A stretch of DNA of 64,000 nucleotides from Streptomyces phaeolivaceus (GTDB taxonomy: Bacteria > Actinomycetota > Actinomycetes > Streptomycetales > Streptomycetaceae): NCBI RefSeq assembly GCF_009184865.1, contig NZ_CP045096.1, forward strand, positions 7,502,001 through 7,566,000, in the 5' to 3' direction. The notes beneath the pieces were generated by a model, which had not been told where the DNA came from, ran no database searches, and was given only the letters and a program-made list of their open reading frames with translations. The first letter of the stretch is position 1; each line of letters starts with the position of its first letter. Position numbers and translations under genes: made by a program. This document shows positions 1-7,272 of this stretch, one piece after another.

Positions 1-184
1 GGTCTTCCTCACCTCGACGGGGAAGGGCGTCGCCTCAGTGACCTCCCTCTCCGGAAAGGACATCGCGGACGGAGAAGTCGGTCCGGTCACGATCCGGGTC
101 GCCGAGCTCTACAACACGGCCGCGACCACGTCGGACGGAGCCCGTCGGCGGTGGCTCACTCACCTCGCCCCCGAGGGCGGGTGA
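1..184 (+). CDS. class IV aminotransferase (PLP), C-terminal end only
   Basis: Reading from base 2 gives about 60 residues ending at TGA 182-184. The fragment VFLTSTGKGVASVTSLSGK followed by a short D-G-x-x-G-P-x-T block is the usual C-terminal strand and loop of fold-type IV PLP enzymes (branched-chain or D-amino acid aminotransferases and aminodeoxychorismate lyase), where the T-S-x-x-G-V loop contacts the cofactor phosphate or substrate carboxylate. The catalytic lysine lies upstream of the window, so substrate class cannot be told. It lies 76 bp before a BacA-like gene on the same strand, which suggests it transaminates the keto acid that this gene's product makes. That role is inference. 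Confidence 0.7.
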   Translation, partial: VFLTSTGKGVASVTSLSGKDIADGEVGPVTIRVAELYNTAATTSDGARRRWLTHLAPEGG

Positions 185-260
185 CGGCCCGTCCGCCGGC
201 CTCCCCGACGACCTCAGTGAACAGCCCTCTCTCCACTCACTCCACCTCCAGGGAATACGG

Positions 261-878
261 ATGACGCTGCTCAGCTTCGCCACTCTTCTGAGTCCCCGCC
301 CGGATCAACGGGTCACGATCGGCACGCTCGGCCCCCGAGGCACCAGCAGCGAGGCGGCCGCGGCCCTGTACGCGAGCCAGGCCGCGGGGACGGAGGATCC
401 GGTGCCCGCCATCAGCCTGTACGACACCTACGAGGAAGCCGGGGACGCCCTGCGCGACGGCGAGGTGACCCATGTGATCGTGGCCAACGCCTACCGGTCG
501 GTCAGCAAGTTCTACATGGACGCGGAACTCACACTCGCCGGAGTGTTCGTGATGGACACACCGCCGTACGGCATCGCCGTCCGCCGTGGCTCCGGCCCGG
601 TACCCGACTCCCCGACCATCGCGAGCCATCCCGCGCCCGTGCCGATCATCACCCAGCTGCTGCCCCAGAGGCACGCCACGCACAAGGTGCTGCACTCCAC
701 CTCCACGAGTGCCGCCGCCATCGCCGCGGTGGACGGAACCGCGGATCTCGCGCTCACCACCCTGCCGTCGGTGAGGCAGTACGGGCTGGAGTTCATCTCC
801 GGCACCCGGCCGATCCGCATGGTGTGGTCCGTGTTCGGCAGGGCGACCTCGGCCGACGGCTCGGGCCGGGCCGCGTGA
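261..878 (+). CDS. BacA-like prephenate decarboxylase
   Basis: A 205-residue protein that aligns along its whole length with bacilysin BacA as I remember it. Shared blocks are TLGPRGTSSE (residues 22-31), ISLYDTYE (51-58), KFYMDAEL (83-90), DTPPYGIAVR (99-108), an I-A-S-H-P-x-P block, S-T-S-x-A-A-A, and W-S-V-F-G near the end. BacA-type enzymes have the periplasmic-binding fold of prephenate dehydratase but decarboxylate prephenate without aromatising it, giving dihydro-4-hydroxyphenylpyruvate. The protein lacks the ACT domain of primary-metabolism PheA and is too short for it. Start ATG follows an AGGGAA site by 6 nt. It is the likely entry enzyme of the cluster. Prephenate dehydratase activity is the main alternative. 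Confidence 0.85.
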   Translation: MTLLSFATLLSPRPDQRVTIGTLGPRGTSSEAAAALYASQAAGTEDPVPAISLYDTYEEAGDALRDGEVTHVIVANAYRSVSKFYMDAELTLAGVFVMDTPPYGIAVRRGSGPVPDSPTIASHPAPVPIITQLLPQRHATHKVLHSTSTSAAAIAAVDGTADLALTTLPSVRQYGLEFISGTRPIRMVWSVFGRATSADGSGRAA

Positions 879-900
879 GCCGGGGAGAGGAGCGTCCGCT

Positions 901-1890
901 GTGCTGCTGCTGAACGGAGACCAGGTCAGGAAGGCCTTCCCCGAGGCGTCGGCGCACCATGTGGTGCGCGAGGTCATGCGCCGCTACAGCGCGGGGGAGG
1001 TGGTCCAGCCCGTACGTACGGTGCTCGGGCCGAGCCGCGACGGCTCGCTCTTCGCCACCATGCCGAGCCGTGTCACCGGCGAGCGGGACTCGGGGTACGG
1101 CCTCAAAGCTGTTCTCCACATACCCGGCAACACCGCCCGCGGGCTGCCCACCCATGTCGGCGTGGTGATCGTCTTCGACCCGGAGACCGGGCAGCCCCTT
1201 GCGATGCTGGACGGGGCGTCGGTCACCGCGATCCGTACGGCCGCTGCGTCCGCGGTGGCCAGCGAGGCCCTCGCCGCTCCGGATGCCGGGGACCTGGCGC
1301 TGATCGGCGCCGGCACCCAGGCGCGCAGCCATCTGCTGGCCCTGCGCGAGGTCCGGCGGCTGCGCCGGGTGCGCGTCTGGAACCGTGGCCGGGAGCGGGG
1401 GGAACGGTTCCTCGCCTGGGCCCGTACACAGGTGGATGCCGGTGTCGAACTGGTGGCCACGCCCGATGACGCGCTGCGCGGTGCCGATCTGGTGTGTACG
1501 ACGACCGACACGACCCAGCCCCTGGTACACGCAAAGGCCCTGGCCGAGGGCGTCCATGTCAACGCTGTCGGCTCGTCCGTGCCGGGCAGACGCGAACTCG
1601 ACGCCGCTGCGGTGGCCTCCTGTTCGGTCTTCGTCGACAGCCGGGAGGCCGCCCTGCGCGAGTCCTCGGAGATCGCCGTACCGATCGAGGAGGGCCTCGT
1701 GCCCGCGGACCGGCACCTCCCCGAGATCGGTGAGGTGCTGCTCGGCAGACACCCCGGCCGTACATCTGCCGCCGAACGCACGCTCTACAAGTCGTTGGGC
1801 ATGGCCGCGCAGGACGCCGCGTCCGGTTTCGCCGTCGTCCGGGCCGCGCGGGAACTCGGCATCGGCACTGAGGTCGACTTCAGCTGCTGA
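901..1890 (+). CDS. ornithine cyclodeaminase/mu-crystallin family NAD(P)-dependent enzyme
   Basis: A 329-residue protein starting with GTG after GGAGAGGAG. Family marks are the lysine in GYGLKAV (substrate-binding Lys of the family), the Rossmann motif GAGTQARSHL near residue 140, A-V-G-S-S-V-P-G-R-R-E-L-D near 220, and the terminal S-L-G-M-A-A-Q-D-A block. Members include ornithine cyclodeaminase, alanine dehydrogenase, ketimine reductases and SbnB-type amino acid synthases, so the fold predicts hydride transfer on an imine or amino acid but not the substrate. It sits 22 bp after the BacA-like gene in what looks like one operon. It may reduce or deaminate the cyclohexadienyl intermediate, a speculative role because BacG, the bacilysin reductase, belongs to another family. 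Confidence 0.8.
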   Translation: MLLLNGDQVRKAFPEASAHHVVREVMRRYSAGEVVQPVRTVLGPSRDGSLFATMPSRVTGERDSGYGLKAVLHIPGNTARGLPTHVGVVIVFDPETGQPLAMLDGASVTAIRTAAASAVASEALAAPDAGDLALIGAGTQARSHLLALREVRRLRRVRVWNRGRERGERFLAWARTQVDAGVELVATPDDALRGADLVCTTTDTTQPLVHAKALAEGVHVNAVGSSVPGRRELDAAAVASCSVFVDSREAALRESSEIAVPIEEGLVPADRHLPEIGEVLLGRHPGRTSAAERTLYKSLGMAAQDAASGFAVVRAARELGIGTEVDFSC

Positions 1891-1961
1891 CTCCTGCCGA
1901 GGCGCCCTGCCCCCTCACCCTCCTCACCCCCCATCGGAAGCATCGGAAGCGGAGAGCCTCC

Positions 1962-2267
1962 ATGACGGCACTACTGATCGGCAACGTCGGAGTCATCGCC
2001 GATGAGCGGCGAATGTCGGACTACCGTGCGAAGGTTCTGCACACCCTGGAGCTGTACGGCGGCGGGTTCATGATCCGGGGCGGTGCCTTCGAAGCGCTGG
2101 AGGGTGCCTGGCGGCCCACACATCTGTCGGTGATGAGGTTTCCGACGGCCGCCGCCGCGCGTCGCTGGTACCACTCCCCGGAGTACCGCGCCATCGTCCC
2201 CCTGCGCGAAGGCACCCACATGGACCTGATCCTGCTGGAGGGTGAGATCGAGGACGGGGGTGACTGA
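1962..2267 (+). CDS. DUF1330 family small protein
   Basis: A 101-residue protein with the DUF1330 pattern: Y-R-A-K-V-L-x-T-L-E-x-Y-G-G, RGGAFEALEG, W-R-P and a W-Y-x-S-P-E-Y-R-A block around residues 65-75. The family has a ferredoxin-like dimeric alpha+beta barrel related to ABM monooxygenases and small isomerases. No catalytic role is established for most members. Start ATG follows GGAGAG by 6 nt. Its stop overlaps the start of the next gene (TGATG), so translation is coupled to the PhzF-family protein. In this cluster it could be a small isomerase or cyclase acting on the cyclohexadiene intermediate. That is inference from context only. Confidence 0.75.
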   Translation: MTALLIGNVGVIADERRMSDYRAKVLHTLELYGGGFMIRGGAFEALEGAWRPTHLSVMRFPTAAAARRWYHSPEYRAIVPLREGTHMDLILLEGEIEDGGD

Positions 2268-3112
2268 TGCCGTCCGACCGCCTGCTCGGCTTCGCTCAGG
2301 TCGATGTGTTCGCCGAGACACCGTACTTCGGCAATCCCGTCGCGGTGGTCCTCGACAGCGAGGGAGTGTCCGATGCTGCGATGGCACGTCTGGCGAGGTG
2401 GACCAATCTTTCCGAGACGACCTTCGTCCGCCCGCCCCGGCACCCCGAGGCCGACTACGAACTACGGATCTTCACCCCGGGCGGGGAGATCCCGTTCGCC
2501 GGCCACCCCACACTCGGCTCGGCCCACGCATGGCTGGAGGCCGGTGGCAGACCCAGGTCGTCCGGCGCCCTCGTCCAGGAGTGCCGAGCCGGACTGGTCG
2601 AGGTACGCCGCTCGGGCGCGGACCTCAGCTTCCGTGCCCCCGCACTGCGGCGCAGGGGCCCCCTGGACGATGCCCATGTGCACCGTATCGCCCGGGGGTT
2701 GTGCATCGACCGGGCAAGGATCCTCGCCCACAGTTGGGTCGACAACGGACCCGGCTGGGCCGCCGTACGGCTCGCTTCGGCCGATGAGGTGCTCGCCCTT
2801 GAGCCGGACGACCAGGCCATGCGGGACCTGATGCTCGGCGTGGTCGGCCCCCATCCCGAGGGCTCGCCCCTGCGTTTCGAAGTCCGTGCCTTCGCACTGC
2901 CCTCAGGAGTCCGCGAGGACCCGGTCACCGGTAGCCTCCAGGCCGGCATCGCGCAATGGCTCATCGCCGACGGCACCGCCCCCCGCTCCTATCAGGCCGG
3001 GCAGGGAGCCCGGCTGCGACGTCGCGGAGTGCTCACGGTACGGGCCGACGGTGACGACGTGTGGGTCGGCGGCCGGAGCGTGACCTGTGTGCGTGGCACC
3101 GTGCGGCTCTGA
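2267..3112 (+). CDS. PhzF-family isomerase
   Basis: A 281-residue protein of the PhzF/diaminopimelate-epimerase-like fold. It has the N-terminal VDVFAETPYFGNPVAVV motif, the catalytic glutamate in NLSETTFV (Glu50), FTPGGEIPFAGHPTLG about residue 70, and the second-domain block REDPVTGSLQAG with the conserved aspartate. PhzF itself isomerises dihydro-3-hydroxyanthranilate, a cyclohexadiene, by proton relay through the glutamate. No BacB-type cupin is seen beside the BacA-like gene, so this protein is a reasonable candidate for moving the double bonds of the decarboxylation product. This role is inferred. Many PhzF homologues have unknown substrates. Start overlaps the DUF1330 stop by 1 nt. Confidence 0.82.
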   Translation: MPSDRLLGFAQVDVFAETPYFGNPVAVVLDSEGVSDAAMARLARWTNLSETTFVRPPRHPEADYELRIFTPGGEIPFAGHPTLGSAHAWLEAGGRPRSSGALVQECRAGLVEVRRSGADLSFRAPALRRRGPLDDAHVHRIARGLCIDRARILAHSWVDNGPGWAAVRLASADEVLALEPDDQAMRDLMLGVVGPHPEGSPLRFEVRAFALPSGVREDPVTGSLQAGIAQWLIADGTAPRSYQAGQGARLRRRGVLTVRADGDDVWVGGRSVTCVRGTVRL

Positions 3113-3306
3113 TGCCGTTCCGTGCCGGTCGCCGCCGTGAAAAGGCGTGTATCCGACCCCTTCCGGGCCGGCCGCCGATGTGAACCGCAGCCGCTGTGCA
3201 TCGGCGTGAACCACCGTGCGCCACCGGCCCCGAAGGCTGCCACGACCGGTCGTACCACCCTCTGTTCCTTCTCACCACCTACCCGACGGATCCCACGGAG
3301 ACTGCC

Positions 3307-4509
3307 ATGCCTGACCTCGACACCCTGCCGTACCCCGGCGACCAGGGTGAATACCCGCTCGACACCCCCGGTCGTCTCGCCCGGTGGCAGGAGGAGGAAC
3401 CGGTTCGCCGGATCGCCGTGCCCGGTGACCGTACCGCCTGGCTCGTCACCCGGCACCACGACATCAGGACCGCCCTGATGGACTCCCGACTGAGCGCCGA
3501 CCGCAATCGACCCGGATTCCCCCATCTGCGCACGGACGAACCGCCGATGCCCAAGGGGACCTTCTCCCAGTACGATCCGCCGGAACACACCGTCGTGCGG
3601 CGCATGCTCACCAAGGCCTTCATGCCGAAAAACATCGAACGGCTCAAGCCCCGCATCCGCCACAACGTCGACGGTCTGCTGGATGCCATGGCGCAGAAGC
3701 CGCACCCGGTGAATCTGCACGAGGCTTTCGGGCTGCCGCTGCCGACGCTGACCATGTGCGAACTCCTGGGCGTCCCCTACGGAGACCGGACGGTGTTCCA
3801 GGACAACACCCAGCAGATCCTGGACCTCACCCTGCCCGGCGAGGAGGTGGTCGCCGCCTTCGGCCGGATGCTCTCCTATCTGGGGGACCTTCTTGATGCC
3901 AAGGCGCGGGCCCCCCAGGACGACCTCGTGAGTGATCTGGCCGTCAACCGCGTCAGCACCGGCGAACTCCCCAAGGAGGAGGCCGTCGGTGTCCTCGCGC
4001 TGCTTCTGCTGGCCGGGCATGACACCACCGCGAACTTCATCAGCCTGGGCACCATCACCCTGCTCCGCAACCCCGAGCAACTGCGCCGGCTGCTCGGCGA
4101 CACCGACGCCGTGCCGGCCGCCGTCGAGGAACTGCTGCGCTATCTGCCTCTGCTGCACACCGGTATCCGGCGGATCGCCACAGCGGACCTGGAGATCGGC
4201 GGCGTCACGGTCCGCGCGGGAGAGGGCGTGATCCTGGCCATCACCGCGGGCAACCGCGACCCCCGGGCCTTCGAGAAACCCGAGGTACTGGACCTCGACC
4301 GCGGCTGGACCGTGCGCGGCCATCTGGCCTGGGGACACGGGATCCACCAGTGCGTGGGCCAGTCGCTGGCCCGGGCTCAGCTGCAGATCGCGCTGCCCGC
4401 CCTGTTCGAGCGCTTTCCCGGGCTGCGGCTGGCCGTCGACTTCAACGAGGTCGCCTTTCGCGACAACACCCTGTTCTACGGGGTGCACGAACTCCCCGTC
4501 GTGTGGTGA
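3307..4509 (+). CDS. cytochrome P450 (first of tandem pair)
   Basis: A 400-residue bacterial P450. The I-helix motif is AGHDTT with the acid at residue 239. The K-helix E-x-x-R lies in EELLR, and the heme ligand is Cys349 in WGHGIHQCVGQ. The residue before the first Gly of the heme loop is Trp where most P450s have Phe, whereas the neighbouring paralogue keeps Phe. The start at ATG 3307 follows a GGAG site by 6 nt; longer in-frame starts lack this. It is closely related along its length to the next gene, for example in the shared R-L-S-A-D-R-N-R-P-G-F-P-H-L segment, so the pair arose by duplication. Substrate unknown. Late oxidation of the cluster product is inferred. Confidence 0.92.
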   Translation: MPDLDTLPYPGDQGEYPLDTPGRLARWQEEEPVRRIAVPGDRTAWLVTRHHDIRTALMDSRLSADRNRPGFPHLRTDEPPMPKGTFSQYDPPEHTVVRRMLTKAFMPKNIERLKPRIRHNVDGLLDAMAQKPHPVNLHEAFGLPLPTLTMCELLGVPYGDRTVFQDNTQQILDLTLPGEEVVAAFGRMLSYLGDLLDAKARAPQDDLVSDLAVNRVSTGELPKEEAVGVLALLLLAGHDTTANFISLGTITLLRNPEQLRRLLGDTDAVPAAVEELLRYLPLLHTGIRRIATADLEIGGVTVRAGEGVILAITAGNRDPRAFEKPEVLDLDRGWTVRGHLAWGHGIHQCVGQSLARAQLQIALPALFERFPGLRLAVDFNEVAFRDNTLFYGVHELPVVW

Positions 4510-4559
4510 CGACCGTACGACTCGCTGCCCCGTCTCCCCCTTCTTCTCCGGAGCATCAC

Positions 4560-5768
4560 ATGATCACTTCCATGCTCGAACTCGAACGTCTTCCGCATCC
4601 GGGAGGGGGCGGACAGAACCGCCTGGATCTGCCCGAGGTGCTGGACCGCTGGCGCGAGGAGGAGCCCGTCCGCCGGATCGCTGTGGAAGGCGGTGGCACC
4701 GCCTGGCTCTTCACCCGCCACGCGGACATTCGCGCGGCCCTGGGTGACAACCGGCTGAGCGCCGACCGCAACCGGCCGGGCTTCCCGCATCTGCGCCCGG
4801 ACGACCCGCCGATGCCGCCTGGCACCTTCAACCACTACGACCCGCCCGAGCACACCGTCATCCGCAGGATGCTGGCCAAGGCCTTCATGCCCAAGAGCAT
4901 CGACCTGCTGAAACCGGGCATCCACCGGATCGTGAGCGATGTTCTGGACCGGATGGCCGACAAGCCCCGAACAGCCGACCTCTATGAGGAGTTCGCGCTT
5001 CCGCTGCCCTCGCTGGTGCTGTGCGAACTGCTGGGCGTCCCCTACACGGACCGGGCGATCTTCCAGGAGAACACTCCGAAGGCACTGGACAACGCCCTCC
5101 CCGGTCCTGAGGTGGCCGCTGCGTTCATGGAGATGTTCAACTGGCTCGGCGACTTCCTCGACGCCAAGGAGCGCCACCCTCAGGACGACCTGATGAGCGA
5201 CGTCGCCGTCAACTACGTCCGGACCGGAGTGCTTCCCAAGGAGGAGGCTGTCGGCGCCGTACTCATGCTGCTGCTCGCCGGGCACGACGCCACTGCCACC
5301 ATGATCGGTCTCGGCGCCGTCGGCCTGCTGCGTCACGCCGAGCAGTTGCGGCGGCTGGTCGCCGACCCCGCGGTGGTGCCGGCGGCCGTGGAGGAGTTGT
5401 TGCGTCATCTGCCGGTTCAGTACACGGGATTGCGGCGGATCGCTGTCGAGGATGTGGAAGTCGGTGGGGTGACGGTCCGTGAGGGAGAGGGCGTGATCCT
5501 GGCCGTGACCGCGGGCAACCGCGACCCCCGTGTCTTCGACGACCCCGGGATGCTCGATGTCGCACGGGGGTCCCGGCACCATCTGACCTTCGGCCACGGC
5601 ATCCACCAGTGCATAGGCCAGGGATTGGCCCGGGCCCAGCTGCAGATCGCGCTGCCCGCCGTGTTCGAGCGCTTTCCCGGACTGCGGCTCGCGGTGCCGG
5701 ACGAGGAGATCAGCTACCGCGAGAACCACGAGTTCCTGAGCGTGCGCCACATCCCCGTCGCCTGGTAG
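4560..5768 (+). CDS. cytochrome P450 (second of tandem pair)
   Basis: A 402-residue P450 paralogous to the preceding gene and 50 bp downstream of it. Motifs are AGHDAT with the acid at residue 243, EELLR, and Cys351 in FGHGIHQCIGQ. Start ATG follows CCGGAGC; a second ATG four codons in is possible. It differs from its twin mainly in the central substrate-recognition segments (residues about 125-215) and near the C-terminus, which fits successive or alternative oxidations of one scaffold. The ferredoxin gene directly downstream is the likely electron donor, and a ferredoxin reductase would come from elsewhere in the genome. Confidence 0.92.
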   Translation: MITSMLELERLPHPGGGGQNRLDLPEVLDRWREEEPVRRIAVEGGGTAWLFTRHADIRAALGDNRLSADRNRPGFPHLRPDDPPMPPGTFNHYDPPEHTVIRRMLAKAFMPKSIDLLKPGIHRIVSDVLDRMADKPRTADLYEEFALPLPSLVLCELLGVPYTDRAIFQENTPKALDNALPGPEVAAAFMEMFNWLGDFLDAKERHPQDDLMSDVAVNYVRTGVLPKEEAVGAVLMLLLAGHDATATMIGLGAVGLLRHAEQLRRLVADPAVVPAAVEELLRHLPVQYTGLRRIAVEDVEVGGVTVREGEGVILAVTAGNRDPRVFDDPGMLDVARGSRHHLTFGHGIHQCIGQGLARAQLQIALPAVFERFPGLRLAVPDEEISYRENHEFLSVRHIPVAW

Positions 5769-5813
5769 CACGCGACAGTTCGAGGAACGACACCGAGAGA
5801 AGGAGCCTCGCCG

Positions 5814-6011
5814 ATGAGGATCGAGATCGACAAGGACAGGTGTCTGGGTACAGGCCAGTGTGGAGTGTTCGCACCGGATGTGTTCGCCCAGCACGACGAC
5901 GACGCCCTGGTCGTCGTGCTGGAGTCCGCCCCACCGGCCGAATTCCATGCGGCGGTACGCCAGGCGGTCCACTTCTGCCCCGCGGGGGTGATCACCACGC
6001 ACGACCACTGA
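5814..6011 (+). CDS. [3Fe-4S] ferredoxin for the P450s
   Basis: A 65-residue ferredoxin with Cys10, Cys16 and Cys55 followed by Pro, in the spacing C-x5-C...C-P. The usual fourth cysteine is absent because residue 13 is Gly or Thr, which points to a [3Fe-4S] cluster as in Streptomyces P450 ferredoxins. AAGGAG lies 8 nt before the ATG. It is the last gene of the plus-strand run and meets the SARP gene tail to tail with a 28-bp gap. Confidence 0.92.
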   Translation: MRIEIDKDRCLGTGQCGVFAPDVFAQHDDDALVVVLESAPPAEFHAAVRQAVHFCPAGVITTHDH

Positions 6012-6039
6012 GCCAGGCCGCACCAGCCCCACTGTCTTC

Positions 6040-6897
6040 TCAGCGTTGCCGCTCCAGGGCGCCCTGCAGTCCCTGCCCGGCCTGCCGCGTCCGAACACGT
6101 CGGCGCGGCTGGGCGGGCCCGGCCATCGCGAGGGCGGGCAACGGGACGTCGGGCGGGGCGAGGTCCGTGTCGTCACAGACGATGCGCTGCCTCAGGGCGG
6201 ACAACTCCCGGCTCGGCTCGATGCCCAGCTCGGAGACCAGGCTGGAGCGCAGCCGCTGGAAGACGTCCAGGGCCTCGACCCGCCTGCCCGACCAGTGGAG
6301 TGCGAGCATGTACTGGCCGAGCAGGCGCTCCCGGAACGGAAAACGTTCGACGAGCGGCCGCAGCCGCGTGGTCAGGGGCAGCCACCTCCCCAGGGCCAAC
6401 AGTGTTTCCGCATGGTCCTCCACAGCGGAGATCGCCGTGTCTTCCAGCCGCGGGCCGTGCAGCTCGTCGAGCGACGGTGATCCCGTGTAGAAGATGAAGG
6501 GGGCGCGCCACAGCGCGAACGCCGAGTCGAATCGTGCCGCGGCCGATTCGTAGTCCCCGGTGGCCATCAGCGCCCTCGCGTGGCCCGTTTTCGTCTCGAA
6601 GACGTGCAGGTCGAGCTCTCCCGGGTCGACGCGCAGGGTGTATCCGCCCGGAGACGTCATAAGGTCGGCGCCAGAGTTTCCCATCCGCTTCCGAAGCTGG
6701 TGCACATAGAGGCGGATGAGGTTCTGCGAGCTCTTCGGGGGCCTGCAGTCCCACAGGGACTCGGTGATGTCGTCGATGGACCGGAACCTGTTGGCGGAGA
6801 GCAACAAGCATGCCAGGAGAACCCGATGCTTCATTCCGCCGATGTCCACCACTTTGGTGTGTTGCAGAGTGACTTGGCCCAGCAATCGGTACTTCAT
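6040..6897 (-). CDS. SARP-family transcriptional activator
   Basis: A 285-residue protein with the small-SARP layout: an OmpR/PhoB-like winged helix at residues 1-95 (MKYRLLGQV, LLLSANR, LIRLYVHQLRKRM, PGGYTLRVDP), then a bacterial transcriptional activator domain at about 100-250 that ends with V-F-Q-R-L-R-x-x-L-V-x-E-L-G-I-E-P. The last 35 residues are Pro/Arg-rich. SARPs are cluster-situated activators that bind direct repeats near the -35 region of biosynthetic promoters. It reads toward the ferredoxin, and its 5' side shares a 375-bp gap with the aldo/keto reductase gene. It most likely activates the plus-strand cluster genes. No TTA codon was noticed in it. Confidence 0.9.
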   Translation of the reverse strand: MKYRLLGQVTLQHTKVVDIGGMKHRVLLACLLLSANRFRSIDDITESLWDCRPPKSSQNLIRLYVHQLRKRMGNSGADLMTSPGGYTLRVDPGELDLHVFETKTGHARALMATGDYESAAARFDSAFALWRAPFIFYTGSPSLDELHGPRLEDTAISAVEDHAETLLALGRWLPLTTRLRPLVERFPFRERLLGQYMLALHWSGRRVEALDVFQRLRSSLVSELGIEPSRELSALRQRIVCDDTDLAPPDVPLPALAMAGPAQPRRRVRTRQAGQGLQGALERQR

Positions 6898-7272
6898 TGG
6901 GACGATTCCCTTCTCCTCGCTTGTCCGTCCGCTCTCGCCTGGGACCGGCGGCGGGGCACGGGAAGAGCGCTCTACGGCAGCGGCGGAATACGTTCGAGCT
7001 GTGTTCCACGGCGAACTGAGAAACGCTCACCCGATGCGTTGATGCTGAAGACCGTAGACATCGGGTTTCTGCGCGAGAGCCCCAGACGGACCCCTGCCGA
7101 CCCTGTGCCGTGGCTGCGCCCGAGGTGCCCGCGACAGGGGTGGGAGAACGGAGGGATCAGGGGTGTCTGGGGGCGCTTTGGCGACAACCGGGCATCACGA
7201 TAGACACGGACATGGGGTGTCGGCCGCGAACGCCGATGCCCTGGCAGTCGTGATCACGGAGGAGAGAGGCCA
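6898..7272. promoter_or_regulatory. divergent intergenic region, SARP / aldo-keto reductase
   Basis: This 375-bp gap between divergent genes must hold at least two promoters. A GAAGGGAA site precedes the SARP ATG, and GGAGGAGAG precedes the reductase ATG. Two TAGACA-containing segments (near 7050 and 7203) could be -10 elements for the plus strand. I could not pair them convincingly with -35 boxes or see clear 11-bp-phased SARP heptamers. Confidence 0.4.

Noticed and set aside
3180..3212. GTGAACC direct repeats as a SARP binding site
   Set aside because: The spacing is 26 bp rather than the expected 11 or 22 bp, so the match is weak.
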